A stretch of 64,000 nucleotides of DNA from Siphonodentalium dalli (taxonomy: Eukaryota > Mollusca > Scaphopoda > Gadilida > Siphonodentaliidae). The notes under the pieces were generated by a model, which did no database searches, was not told the DNA's origin, and saw only the letters and a program-made list of their open reading frames with translations. Positions within the stretch are counted from its first letter, which is position 1; each line of letters starts with the position of its first letter. The stretch is from assembly GCA_032622095.1 (NCBI GenBank), contig CP136068.1:116297509-116361508 (forward strand), given 5' to 3'. A program made the position numbers and the translations under genes. This document shows, in pieces, positions 9,700 to 20,683 of the stretch.

Positions 9700-11085
9700 T
9701 AATACAGGTGTTTACTTATTAATAATATGCCAGTTGCCGATAAAGTGTGGAATATTTCCTTGAGATTTCCTCTTCTGTTATGCATGTCACTATACCCATT
9801 AAGCTACACATTGCACTCCCTTGACCTAGGATATAGAGGCGACAGTAAATACCGAATTGGTAATCTCATAATGTATGCTGATTCAGCTGATACATCAACA
9901 GAGCAGTAAGACCTTGGGAAAGAATTTAGCGACGACATTAAATTGCAATTTGGATATGACAAATGCTCTAAGTTGACAATTAAGGCTGGCAAAATAATTT
10001 CAACAAATGATGTAAAGCTGACAGGCGGCGGAAATAAAATAATTGGAATCAACCGATATCTATAAATATCTAGATGTAGACGATTGTGATTTGTAGAAAA
10101 CATGCAGACATGAAATCTAGGATATTGAATGACTACATCAAGCGTGTGAGACAAGTATTACGTTCAGAACTAAATGCACGGAATAATGTGACTGCTATTA
10201 ACACATTGGCAGTCATTTGATAGCTATGGTAGCATTGACTGGCATCATAAATCAACAATATAGATAGAAAATCTCAACAGTTGCTCGCCGCCAGCGTCCT
10301 ACACTATACTAAAGCAGACATCCCCAACATATAAATGGCTAGAAATACTGGAGGTCGGGACCAAATCCTCATTCAAATGTGCAATAGCTGGTCTTGACGA
10401 ATAAATAAAGAAAAAAAAACATCAAATGTGTTGCAGACCACCACAATGGCAATGCATTCATCACAAACAAAAGAGGCCCAGAAATTCAAACACGAATACA
10501 ATGTACATGTAAATGCAATACATATCGAGAAATTAATCAGCCAAGAGAACAGGCTCAACACAATAAGAATTAAATAAAGAAACAGATGAATTAGACAAAA
10601 GACAAGAAACCTATGAAAAGAAAAGCATGCATGGCCAACATGCTAAGAATACAAATAGTTCAAATATAGATCCAAGAGGACTCAGACCGGTGGTTGCAGC
10701 TAGCAGGCTTGAAAGCATAAACAAAAGCTGTTATTATAGCGGCCCAAGATCAAGCAATTATTACCCGATACTACACACAAGTTCATCGACCACTCTGTGG
10801 ATCCAAAATGTAGTTTGCCATGCAACTCCAGAAACAGTCGAGCACGTCAGCCCGGCCTTTTCTGTTCTGGCTCCAAAATAAGTATACCTCAAGGTGCAGT
10901 AATGTAGCCCCGATACGTCCACTGGACCCTGTGCAAGGATAATGTTATTGAAGTAAGTTCCAAGTGGTACCAACATCAACGCTCATCGTGTCACCGCCAG
11001 ATACGACGTAACGATGATATGGGACACACATGTGCACACGGACACACCCCTTGCATCATACCAAACATCGTCCTCGGGAATTATG
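9700..11085 (+). pseudogene. R4/Dong-like LINE remnant: RT palm to start of restriction-like endonuclease
   Basis: Reading in shifting frames, peptides typical of the R2/R4 group appear in order. They are SLRFPLLLCMSLYPLSYTL with NLIMYAD (motif C, second Asp lost); KLTIKAGKIISTNDVKLTGG; IKRVRQVLRSELNARNNVTA followed by INTLAV; EAQKFKHEYNVHVNAIHIEK; MHGQHAKNTN; AAQDQAIITRYY-like; and finally a KWYQHQ…MIWDTHVHTDT segment near 10965-11040. The last piece corresponds to KWYEHQ…VIWDTPVQTDR in the copy at 27.1 kb, which shows the two belong to one family. Many stops and frameshifts are present (for example a stop after 9906). There is no 5' half and the endonuclease core is missing. Enzymes of this group combine reverse transcription with a C-terminal PD-(D/E)XK nuclease. 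Confidence 0.75.
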
Positions 11086-12537
11086 GAGATATTTGAGCTG
11101 GATCCACTGAAAATGGCAGTGGCTATATTTCAAATATTTGATAGAGTCCAAATAAAGGATTCTGTTCACGTATATTAGTAATCACGGAAAACATGCCTAT
11201 TGGTGCAACATTTTAAGAGTATACCTCATGGTGGATTATGTTAGAAATATAAAATGTGAACTTTATAGAGATTTAAAAAATAATTTTTTACAGGCGATGG
11301 TCCAAGAAAAACAAAGTCCATATCTAATATTCAAGTATGGATATGTGTACTGAACACTGTGAAGAATGATGTAATATAAAAAAAATATATTATATTTCTT
11401 GAGTGTTGACAAATGATATACTAACTTCATAATATGGTTGACTGAGAGCCAGCAGTTTATGGGTAACCTTTTCATGGATTATGTCCAGTTTGGTGTGAAT
11501 GGCTTTTAACTGGTGTCCACTGGCACATAGTGATTAACCTATGAGTGAGTTGTGACCTACTTAATATAAATAGTGTGATGGTCTTGTAGGGTTTAATATT
11601 AACATTGTCAACAGACTGCACAGCCTGATTATGATGCGTCAGTCATATGCAGAATGAGGTCACCAGAAGGTGGATTTAGTGACTATCCCGCTCGCACGGT
11701 GGGCTAGCAAACAAAATCAAACAGACAAGCTTGCCCCTGACCAACGAAACATACAAGACTAAATTGTAGACTCACCACCGGTGAATCAGAGACGATCACA
11801 TGAATTTTTACTGGCGTAACACAAATTCAAATGTTGTTAAAACTTACCCTTTGAAAGTCGATATCTGTCCATCCGAACCTCCTATTAATTGGCTCATTGT
11901 CAGTGGTCCGGTGTTTCTGGTATAGCAAATGCACCACTGGTAGTTTTACTGTGTCGAATCGGAAATGACATATTTAAAGGCTGACTTAATTTTCGAGTCA
12001 CCATATCACATTACATACAACATATTCCATATGTATATACCATCTGACTTATCTAGTCGGACAAACTGTGATCATGTTGTTTTTGTCAAGGTACAGACGT
12101 GTGTTCTGTGTTAATTTCAATCTATTACTGCCAGTTTATTATTCTCAATGGAAGGGGAATAACAATTTCTGTTATCTGTGAATTATGATGCATTCTGGGG
12201 TAAATAACGGGGGAGGCTTGGGTGAATCTGAGGATCTCTATCATTTGGTGGACACTTCTAGGCCGCAGCTGTTCCACATTCTTGTATAATGTCATCTGGG
12301 CTTAAGTGGGCTTAAGTGGGCTTAAGTGGGCCTTTAAGATAAAAGACACGGTACATTTATATTAAGCACGTGTACCGTCTCTCTATCGATAGCTGAATCA
12401 CGCCACACCAGGCAACCTCATGGAGCGTTGGTGTTTTAGAAATTTGAAACAATTTTACAGGTTACAATTATTTGTTGTTAATCATTGTCGTTAGTTACTA
12501 TGTAACACTGCGTATAATATTCAAACTCCCACACGGG
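11086..12537. other. Non-coding stretch with one family-M fragment and a 10-bp minisatellite
   Basis: Mostly unassigned. Positions 11637-11705 contain one end of family M (CAGTCATATGCAGAATGAGG, then GGTGGATTTAGTGAC, then GGTGGGCTAGCA). Positions 12298-12333 contain GGGCTTAAGT repeated three times plus a partial copy. No gene recognised. Confidence 0.6.
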
Positions 12538-12790
12538 ACCAGGAACCTACGTCACTAATGTAATCTCTAACCCAAAGCGCTCTTGATTTTAAATTAGTAT
12601 AAAACATATATAAACGTTTGTCTTATGGGATAGACTATAGTACATGAGCTGTAGCAATTCACAATGCACATACAATAATCAGTAGCGGCTATCCGAACGT
12701 CTGAATGTTTAGATATTACATTAGTGACGTAGGTTCCTGAACGTCTGATGCGACGGTTTAGAGATTACATTAGTGACGTAGGTTCCTGGG
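12538..12790. repeat. Three copies of a 34-bp word, one inverted
   Basis: CAGGAACCTACGTCACTAAT with TGTAATCTCTAAC occurs at 12538-12571 and, inverted, at 12707-12740 and 12757-12790. The last two are tandem with a period of about 50 bp. The shared core TAGTGACGTAGG contains TGACGT, a CRE/ATF-type half-palindrome. A remnant of a small inverted-repeat element is the simplest reading. Confidence 0.75.
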
Positions 12791-13208
12791 CCTGAAATAA
12801 AACCTGATAATTTCTCGCGCTTTTGTCACGTTCCTCATTAAAATAGTACGATAATTTCATGACACATGTTCGTATGGACTTTTTATGCATCTGAAAGACT
12901 TATTGGCGCGACGGAAGCGTGTTTTCTTCACTAAATGGTATATTGTTCATTTTGATGGGTTTTCGGGACATATAAGCAGACAGCAGACCTATTTTTCATT
13001 TGGATGGGTGCTCGGGATAATTGACCCGACAGACGAAACGATGCTGCGCCAGTATTAAGGATATAAAGGGAGGTTGAATGATGAGACACACACATGAACT
13101 GATTAATGTGAAACAATATCTAAAAGAGAGCGAGAATAAATCCCTGGTTTCTCACAGAGAGTACAAACATAAAAAGTTCAACACAAACACAGTCTGACAC
13201 TGGCGTAA
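12791..13208. other. Probable 3' LTR region of a Gypsy-like element
   Basis: Read on the minus strand, this lies just after the polypurine tract. It begins near 13190 with TGTCAGACTGTG, a plausible LTR start (TG…). No second LTR is found, so the extent is unknown. Elsewhere in the stretch, GATGGGT-plus-TCGGGA words at 12956 and 13003 repeat weakly. Confidence 0.3.
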
Positions 13209-13619
13209 CCTCTTCTTTCCTTCCACCTGCATGTAAACTAGTTTACGAGATACTGTTACTTATGAGTCAGTAACAAAGTCTGCCAAATAAGTCGGGCGGC
13301 ATCTGCGCCTCGTAGACCCACGGCGCGGAGTGTCTGTGACAACCGATTGTTGATCAATGCGATTAATGACAACGTCAGTGTCCGGCTCGGGACTCGGTTG
13401 TATCTCCGTTGGAATAGCTGTCATCTGTAACTCATTGAGATCGGGTGCGTATTCGTCGTCAGACGTGTCATCACTGTCATTCGATAAAACCGCTGGTCGG
13501 TCTGATGTCTGATTATTTATGCAGAAACGGTCACTTTTCTTAACACTATATTTAATCCCTTGCAGATTCCATTTCCAGTGAATTTTCGAACGCCACACAC
13601 AAACTCCCAAGCATACCAA
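13209..13619 (-). pseudogene. Gypsy-like pol C-terminus plus polypurine tract
   Basis: A minus-strand frame of 119 codons (13260-13619) ends RRGSTRRRCRPTYLADFV before the stop. This matches the common end of Gypsy-type integrase tails (a basic RRSTR-type block followed by PPxYLxDF-like residues). The middle is acidic and proline-rich (SNDSDDTSDDEYAPD, PSPEPDTD), as in such tails. The purine-rich GGAAGGAAAGAAGAGG lies about 35 bp downstream (plus-strand 13209-13224), where an LTR element has its polypurine primer. No integrase core, reverse transcriptase or gag is seen nearby, so this is a 3' fragment. It could be a host acidic/basic protein tail, but the polypurine tract favours the retroelement. 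Confidence 0.55.
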
Positions 13620-13852
13620 CCACGATATACCTACATGTCACGCGCATGTTTTGGTTTAATCACGGTATAAATATACCACATCTCCAGCATCTATATTGTT
13701 CACGGGAGCATGGTGCTTTGCTGTGTTCACTGTGCTGGTGATTTCCAAGGCAAATTTGATGTTGGCAAACAATCATGTCTCGGTCAGAAATAGGCAACTG
13801 TTCGCATGTGACCTGATCGCATTGACACATCTCGTACGACGAAAGCCCACGC

Positions 13853-14549
13853 TGAACACTGAAGAGTTCGGGTAACTTTAATTATGAAGTCTTTGGGTAT
13901 TATTTTACCCGAGCTCCAGCGCGCACATCGGATTGTGTGGCGAGGAACAGTTCACCATTGACATATATCTTCCGCGCGCATGTTTATGTTTGTGTCATTT
14001 CGTCTCTGTCGCGCTCCTCTTCCAGTTAATCACAATGTTATGTTTTGCATAGTATGTACATAAGTGACACAAGCGCTCTTTATTCATCAGGAAATAATAT
14101 CGCGGAAAGCTACAACAAATGAAGGTGTTTTTGTTTTCTTCCCAGTTGACATTGTGATATGGCCTGCAGGCAGACAGAACCGTAAAACCTCAATTAGTAA
14201 ATCAATCAGTCCTATTTTCACTGTCGAAACTATTTACAAAACTCTAACCTGAAAGAATCAAATTCTCTTTTTTCCACGGTTGCCTGCGCCCCTGGGGCCC
14301 GACAGAAGCTACTTAGGTCACCGGAACGTGACAATTAGCGACAAATTACTAGGTTATATCTGAACACTGAAGAGTACGGGTCAATTTAAATATGAAGTCT
14401 TCGGGTAATATTTTACCCGAGTTGCAGCAAGCACATCGGATTGTGTTGCCAGGAACAGTTCATCCTTGACATGATTATATCTTCCGCATGTCTAAGTGTG
14501 TGTGTCATCTCGTTTCTGTCACGCTCCTCTTCCAGTTAATCTCAATGTT
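13853..14549. repeat. Direct repeat, ~190-bp arms 508 bp apart
   Basis: 13853-14040 and 14362-14549 share GAACACTGAAGAG, ATGAAGTCTTYGGGTA, TATTTTACCCGAG, GCACATCGGATTGTGT, CAGTTCA and CGCTCCTCTTCCAGTTAAT. The arms begin and end at corresponding bases. They could be LTR-like ends of a small element, but no TG…CA termini, primer site or gag/pol lies between them, so a segmental duplication is equally likely. Confidence 0.75.
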
Positions 14550-14727
14550 CAAATTGATCTGAATAACTACGATTCTCGCATTCCACGCCTGTCGATCAAA
14601 CCGCGCGTAAACATAGCAAATCCCCGACATTACGACGTGTGCGTGACTGGTAGTAAGAAGTTACGTCACGTATAGTCTTGATCCATAAAATTCAACAGCA
14701 ACACTGGCCTTGGTGTGGTGTTCGGTC

Positions 14728-15150
14728 GGTCAAAGGTTTCTCCGGAATAAGTTTAATCACTGACTCGCGGCCATATTGGATCCATCCAGCCCCGTTCCGT
14801 GGTTTTAGTGCTACAGGTCAAAGTTCTGGAGTTGCATTTCCATGTATGCCGCTTTTGAATATTCGTGACTTCCATATTTGGATATTTTACTCTAGAACTT
14901 AAGTCGATCAAAAGTTTCTCCGTAATTGTGCTTAATATATATTTTTTTTATATCATGATTTAACCATTTCTATACATGTACTAAATGGTTTCTCCCATTC
15001 AGTTAACGGATTAATGTATACGCCATATAGCTTGGACGCGGCCATATTGGATCCATACAGTCCCGTTCTGTGTTTTAGCGCTACGTGGCAGTACTGTGGT
15101 ATAGCATTCCATATATTAAGTTTCTGAATATTCATGAATTCCATATCTGG
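14728..15150. repeat. Direct repeat, ~160-bp arms
   Basis: 14728-14888 and 14983-15150 share GCGGCCATATTGGATCCAT, CCCGTTC, TTTTAG, GCTAC, GCATT-CCAT and GAATATTC-TGA-TTCCATAT. Their similarity is moderate. CGCGGCCATATTGGATCC contains CGGCCATATTGG, the YY1-like word often seen in promoters; no gene is seen beside it. Confidence 0.65.
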
Positions 15151-15544
15151 AATAATAATAATAATAGCTTTTGAATATTTCCCGGTATCGACATATACAT
15201 AAATACACAAATAACTGTTCTACAACCACAGCAATACGATTTAGGAACTCGATGCTCTGGTCACCTGTTACGCCATTTGTATTTGTTGAATTTCCGGAAT
15301 AGGAAGCGGACTGATGCGCGACTGTCCGGAAAACGTATATTGCTGGAATCCACTGTTTTCTCTTCATTTCAATCATCAAAATTATGTAGTACATGTACCA
15401 TAAAATTTGCAGAGCGACAACAGCTCTAGATTTCTTCCCATGGTCTACAGTTGCAATTTTTACGCGACCGCTGACTATAAAAAATTAACCGGCACATCAG
15501 ATGACTTGTCAATATTTCATATATAAATACCATTTTTCGATGTT
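15151..15544. other. Unassigned stretch
   Basis: Nothing recognisable on either strand; short open frames without motifs. Confidence 0.4.
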
Positions 15545-16260
15545 AATCGATGTGTTTCAGGGAAATTCGTGTTCTAAAATGTCGTATCTGTGTTCCCCGT
15601 GAAAAGTGTTCGTTTATTCTGAAATGTCGTAATTTTTATTTTCGAAGCCATTCCTGGTAGGATAATTCTGATTGGATGTTTTGACGAAGAATGGCCGGAG
15701 GGCGTATCCCCCATATCCTGAGTGACAGAGACTAACGAAGAATAGCCAGAAGGCGTATCCTCCTTATCCTGAGTGACAGAGAAAATCTTCAAAACAAAAA
15801 TATAGACATGATTTCTACTGTTAACTTCTAAAGTGTCGTACAACACCATTCGGTATTTCTTTCCAGACACGAATGACATGTTTCAGGTATTCAAACAAAA
15901 AAACTGTAGGTATTATTTGTATTATATGCACCTTATTAAAGTGATGTGAAACGCTCCGGTGGGGTGATAAAATAGAAATGGATTTATTTTTACAAAAAAT
16001 ATATCCAAATTGACAACCCACACCGTCATTCTTATATATTAATTACATGCAGTGCATATTGATGGCGAAATTGTTTTCGTTAGTTTATCGCTAATAGTTG
16101 CGTCCCGAATCGAGATGTAAATATTTACAATTGAGCGTAGTTTCGACGATGTTTTCTAAGGAGTGGTACGGTCGATTTGCTTAAGATTTTCGGCAATGTT
16201 AGTAGAATACTATATTCCTCCAGTTGACATAGCACCTGCATACTAAATTATCAGTTCAAC
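15545..16260. repeat. Dispersed repeat family Y (reference copy)
   Basis: Two parts recur inverted elsewhere in the window. 15545-15850 matches the reverse of 54530-54800 (shared ATCCTGAGTGACAGAGACTA, AATTTTTATTTTCG, GGGAAATT). 15935-16230 matches the reverse of 59105-59440 (shared GTTGCGTCCCGAATCGAGA, GTGGTACGGTCGATTTGCTT, CCGGAGTG/CACCCTA region). The three pieces define one element of at least 700 bp. Positions 15687-15784 hold a doubled ~51-bp unit ending ATCCTGAGTGACAGAGA. No coding frame is conserved between copies. Confidence 0.75.
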
Positions 16261-16879
16261 GCACCTGAACAAGTCCATAATATACCATTAAAGCTCAAAG
16301 TTCCTAAGTTATGCAATTTTTTTTACTTTTAATAGTACAGCAATTTGAACAATACTCGAGAAGAATGCTTCCTACTAATCGGAAGTGCACAATTACCTTG
16401 ATAAAGCTACAAGACTCGCACAAATAAATGAAACACGGAATCGAAACTGACAAGTCTCGGTGTCACCACAACGTGCACGGGTCACAACTGCATGGTGTGT
16501 GATAAGTTGCGGCTAGCCAATCAAAAACGCCGGATGCTGACGACACTTGCATAACCAATCGATACTTAGATGTCAAGAGTGGTTATTATAGAATTTTTCT
16601 TCAAAATTTTCGCTCGCGTAAACCGCCGATAAGCTGAAGTGAAATAACGCTATCTAGAGTTAAATAAGGACATCGAATTTCACTGTGGCTTCTAAGAGAT
16701 AAATACAACGATCTACGTTTCGGTAAATTCCCGCTATTTTATGGGCAAGAATATAATAAATAAATAAACAGACTTAGTTTTTAGTGTCTCCTGAACGATT
16801 TAATTTCCCCGCGGTACGACCTTTTAGAAGTCCACAGACTATATGAAGGTTAAGCCATGTCAAATCAGAAAGAGCATCT
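16261..16879. other. Unassigned stretch
   Basis: No gene or repeat recognised. It contains ordinary AT-rich DNA with AGCCAATCAAAA near 16513, a CCAAT-like word without other promoter evidence. Confidence 0.4.
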
Positions 16880-17293
16880 TTATGGCGTTCCATTTTGGCA
16901 AGGAATCTCATTAGTGAGTCGAGATTCAAGATGCCAAAAAGCTTTATGGTTTAAACAGAGTGCTTCCGAAAACTAGAAAAATGATTCTTGAGATTCATAT
17001 TTAACATAAAAAAGACCACACTGGCAGTGTTCATTTACGGTGAGCTGGGAATAAAACCAATTTCGCTCACAATAAAAACATAATTATTAATGTTCTGGAG
17101 TAGAATAATCAGGAAAGCACCCGACTCCATTTTATGCTCTACAATATAATGATGAATGTACGCACGCTGGAAACTGAAAACGCTTGGCTAGAATTTGTAA
17201 ATACAGAACTGAATACACTGGGCATGTCATAAATGTGGCGAAACCAAGCTGTCAGTAGCACAAACTTCCCAATTTCATAACAATCAGAACTAT

Positions 17294-17391
<98 letters not shown>

Positions 17392-17800
17392 CTGGCGAGT
17401 ATCTATGAAACAATCAAATAAATACACATTTTATAGACGCATAAAGCCAAACTTCGGCAGACCACGATACATATCTCTCGATGATCACAATATCGTCCTG
17501 CCACTACTGAGATTCAGAACCAGAAACCACCGACTTCCGGTGGAAACTGGTTCTTGGACAAACACCCCATACTCAGAACGAAGATGCACTCTTTGTATGG
17601 AGGAACTCGCGATGCATACCACCTTGTTATGAACTGCCCTCACCTAACTGTCCTCAACGAAATATTTGAAAGCCTGCTATCACAACCGACCGAACGCAAT
17701 TGAATTCCATGACCTCTGCGATACAAATAACAGAAGGATCATAGTAAATCTATCAATATATCTATACAAAAAAAGGCCCAAACGCTAATGATCCACTCCT
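16880..17800 (+). pseudogene. LINE C-terminal domain remnant interrupted by (TA)n
   Basis: Before the microsatellite, broken frames give VYGELGIKPI, FWSRIIRKAPDSI and ENAWLEFVNTELNTLGMS, which are peptides of the region after the reverse transcriptase in many LINEs. After it, the frame at 17405-17632 reads LLRFRTRNHRLPVETGSW, then RRCTLCMEE, and in another frame the expected H and C of a CCHC-type tail (…HLVMNCPHL…). The normal order in intact relatives is a GELG block, the FRTxNHxLPxETG block, then the CxxC…HxxxxC knuckle, so both sides belong to one element. Stops and frameshifts are numerous. No reverse transcriptase core is present. The clade is not assignable. Confidence 0.7.
17298..17387. 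repeat. (TA)n microsatellite, about 90 bp
   Basis: An uninterrupted alternating TA run of about 45 units, located inside the LINE-derived sequence. It is fully self-complementary and able to extrude. Confidence 0.95.
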
Positions 17801-17881
17801 GTGACTCAACGAAAAATGCCCACCCTCGTACACCATATATACAGGGAATCGCCCCACATACATCATATTTTCTACTAATAC

Positions 17882-18383
17882 TTAAAGGCACGTGAGGCCT
17901 TAGTTGTCGAAAATATTCATATTTGTTCCAATCACCGTAAACAGAAAAACATTAAAACGCATACAGTGTCGTTCATATATACCATGACCATCGCGTAAAC
18001 AGCATGTTATCATAAAGATTTACTATATTTTACCTAAGCAAGAGCCTGATTGTGTTACAGAAGACAGCACAATGCTGCTGGCTAATCACACACAAATGGC
18101 ATAAACGCTCTTCATTCGTTCCATATCAGGAATTCACCAACAAATAACGCTCTTTATGTTTACCATCATAATATAAACACACACCAGAAAAGTAACTTTT
18201 TATGCTTTTGTTTACATAACAATGGTCAAAGATATGACAATAACATACTGTTTATGCGATATTTCTTATTTGTATACGGACAAAGTATGTCTACATTTTG
18301 TTGTTCTTTCTGTTTGTGGCGGTTGTTGACGGGTGGAAATATTTTCACAGGATACCCACCGCCAAGGCCAACCGTACCTTTAA
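17882..18383. mobile_element. TTAA-flanked MITE, family K (copy 1)
   Basis: TTAA at 17882-17885 and 18380-18383 flanks inverted ends AGGCACGTGAGGCCTT and AGGTACGGTTGGCC… (read inward from the right). Family members at 40565-41089 and 53585-53941 share the interior words AATAACGCTCTTTATGTTTA, TGTTTACATAACAA and TTATGGCGGTT. No open frame. TTAA duplication with AGG…CCT ends fits a Kolobok- or piggyBac-type transposase supplied in trans. Confidence 0.85.
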
Positions 18384-19263
18384 TTATACCATAGTATTAT
18401 TATACACACTTATATCCATGCATATCAACGTCTACATACACATGTACAGCTATACCCCCTCAGTGATATTCACATTTATAGTAATGTAATACTTTCTTCT
18501 GTGTATTCCCCCATATTTGATATGTATTTATATTAGTCTTTCATTTGTAAATGAGGACAACAGTACTCATGAATGTCAAATTAGATGATGAGTTTATAAT
18601 AATAAATTGAATTGATTGTGGCTGACAGGAACATTATGAATGAGAAATGATTTGATGCTGAACTAAAACATTAATGATGTAAATCTGTGTTGACAACTGC
18701 TATAAGCCTTCAATCATGTTTTTACAAAACAAGAAGCAAATTCATACCTTGTTTTATCATATGACTCAATCATTATGTACTTTGGAAAGTATGTCATAAA
18801 TCTATTTCATATGAACTACTAGTTCATATCACCTTCCGATAATTTGATTGGTTTGTTGACAAAAGGTGTGTTCTGATTGGCTGAATGGCAGCCTGGACCG
18901 AGCCGCATCTCTAACTAAATGCAGGTCAAATTCGTGCGCGTCAATCAGCGCGATGCCGAAATTCTCGCAATTATAATCTTGAAATATATAGTTTTGGACA
19001 TTGTTATACGATAAATAGATTATGTAATTCGTATTTATCGAATAAACATAATGTCACAAACTGAGAACAGATTAGCGCACTATATCTTCGCGTGCATATT
19101 ATTTCTGCTAGTTCACCAGGTGTAATTGGGCTTCCGGTGCAATGAAGTGACGTCACATTAATCTTTTTCTGCCGATGTCATATAGCTATTTAGTGATTTG
19201 TGTGCGTTTTGGACATCATAATCAATTTATAGGTGTCATATGATAAATAGAATATGTAATTCG
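18384..19263. other. Unassigned, with small hairpins
   Basis: Contains TTCATATGAACTACTAGTTCATAT at about 18807-18830, a short palindrome. It also has two related words, GATAAATAGATTATGTAATTCG (about 19010) and GATAAATAGAATATGTAATT (about 19240), which look like ends of the foldback that follows. No gene recognised. Confidence 0.45.
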
Positions 19264-19382
19264 TGTTTTTCTCATATGATATTTATGAAACTCGTCACGA
19301 ATTTTCAGTTTTCTCTCGCCGAAGGCTCGAGAAAACTGAAAAATCTTAGACTCGTTTCATAAATATCATATGAGAGAAACAC
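19264..19382. repeat. Hairpin palindrome, ~53-bp arms
   Basis: GTGTTTTTCTCATATGATAT on the left mirrors ATATCATATGAGAGAAACAC on the right. The arms continue through ACTCGT and TTTTCAGTTTTCTC to a loop near CGCCGAAGGC. Confidence 0.9.
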
Positions 19383-19546
19383 TCTTTCATATCCTCTATA
19401 TACTGTTACCACTCACTATGAACAATACCCAGTGTCGGAATTTGGATAATACATACTGAGCAAGTAATATAATTTTTTGCATGGAAAACATAACATAGAC
19501 TGTTGAAATTTTGACTAGTTCTGGTGTGAACTCGGATGTAACATCT

Positions 19547-19779
19547 TTAACCCTGTCTTTACTGAAAACTCATTGGCGAGTAGTTTCCATCAAGAAATGT
19601 TCAGTTCGTTCCTTGAACTTATCTGAATCAATTACCCCCAATTGAAGGAACACTTTTGTCCTTGTATTATTCTGTCGTCTGCCTATTTATCCATAACATC
19701 CTCCATATTAATAATATACCATTCCAATGGATATTTTTGTAACTGAATGGGAGAATCCATTAAGTAAAGACCGGGTTAA
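19547..19779. mobile_element. Short TTAA-flanked piggyBac-like MITE
   Basis: TTAA at 19547-19550 and 19776-19779. The ends are CCCTGTCTTTACT and, inverted, CCCGGTCTTTACT. The 233-bp span has no coding capacity. TTAA plus CCC…GGG ends is the piggyBac signature. Confidence 0.7.
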
Positions 19780-20683
19780 ATTGTTACTATGTGCTCAATT
19801 GAACTTAATACATTTCTGCGTCTATGAAGAACGCGAGACTGTGTTATGTTTTAGTCGATTGTCTTAAAGTGATGTGAAACGTAAATTGAACCTCACAATT
19901 GAGTTCCCTGCGTTATTCTGTGGAAAGACTGAATAAAATAACCCCCATACACGAAATGCCCTAACCAGATATCAGTTTGTACTAATTATACGTGGCCACT
20001 AACTATTTACTTTCCCTCAATCGGGACGAATAATTCCACTGTAAACGCGAAATAAATACACAAACGAGTGGTCGTGTGCAGTCGCGGAAACACCCGAACA
20101 CTTCCGACTTGGTCGGGATTGAGTCGGCTTTCGTTCTCAGAAAATAGCTTCCGTGGAGGGTGGCCGTTTGCTGGAATAGCGTAACATCAGCTTAATAAAA
20201 CGAAAAACAAGCGGTATAGTCAATTCGAATGGGAGGGATATAAAAGGAATTATGGCCTGAAATCACCAACGGAAGAACATTGACCGAGTTATGAAAGAAT
20301 TATAATCAAAGTGGTCATGATCGAGCAATGAACAACGGTAACAGTTGAAAATGTTACTATTTATAGAAATTTGTAATCTTTGCAGATCGTTGACCGATTT
20401 TATGATCGAACTACAGCAGGCACAGTCTCGTGCAGAAAGAGTTGTCTTACATGTGAATTTCAAACTGTTTAATTACCTGTGCAATGCTACATGTGTACCA
20501 TATTGCTATTCACTATCCTAGTACATACCGTATTTGTTTGGGACAGCGATAGTGATATAGATATCCATATGGAATTATGTTTTCTTCAATTTTTGAGTTT
20601 ATATAGGCCCAAATAAATATACCATAAGATGGACTCAATCATTGAGAGTTAAAATTGGATGGAAGTAAAGAAGTGTTGTGTAT
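19780..20683. other. Unassigned stretch
   Basis: TTAAAGTGATGTGAAACG at about 19864 also occurs at 15936 at a boundary inside family Y, so a small piece of that repeat may begin here. Otherwise no gene or repeat recognised. Confidence 0.4.

Noticed and set aside
13853-14549. LTR retrotransposon with 190-bp LTRs
   Set aside because: The direct repeats lack TG…CA ends, primer-binding site, polypurine tract and coding sequence between them.
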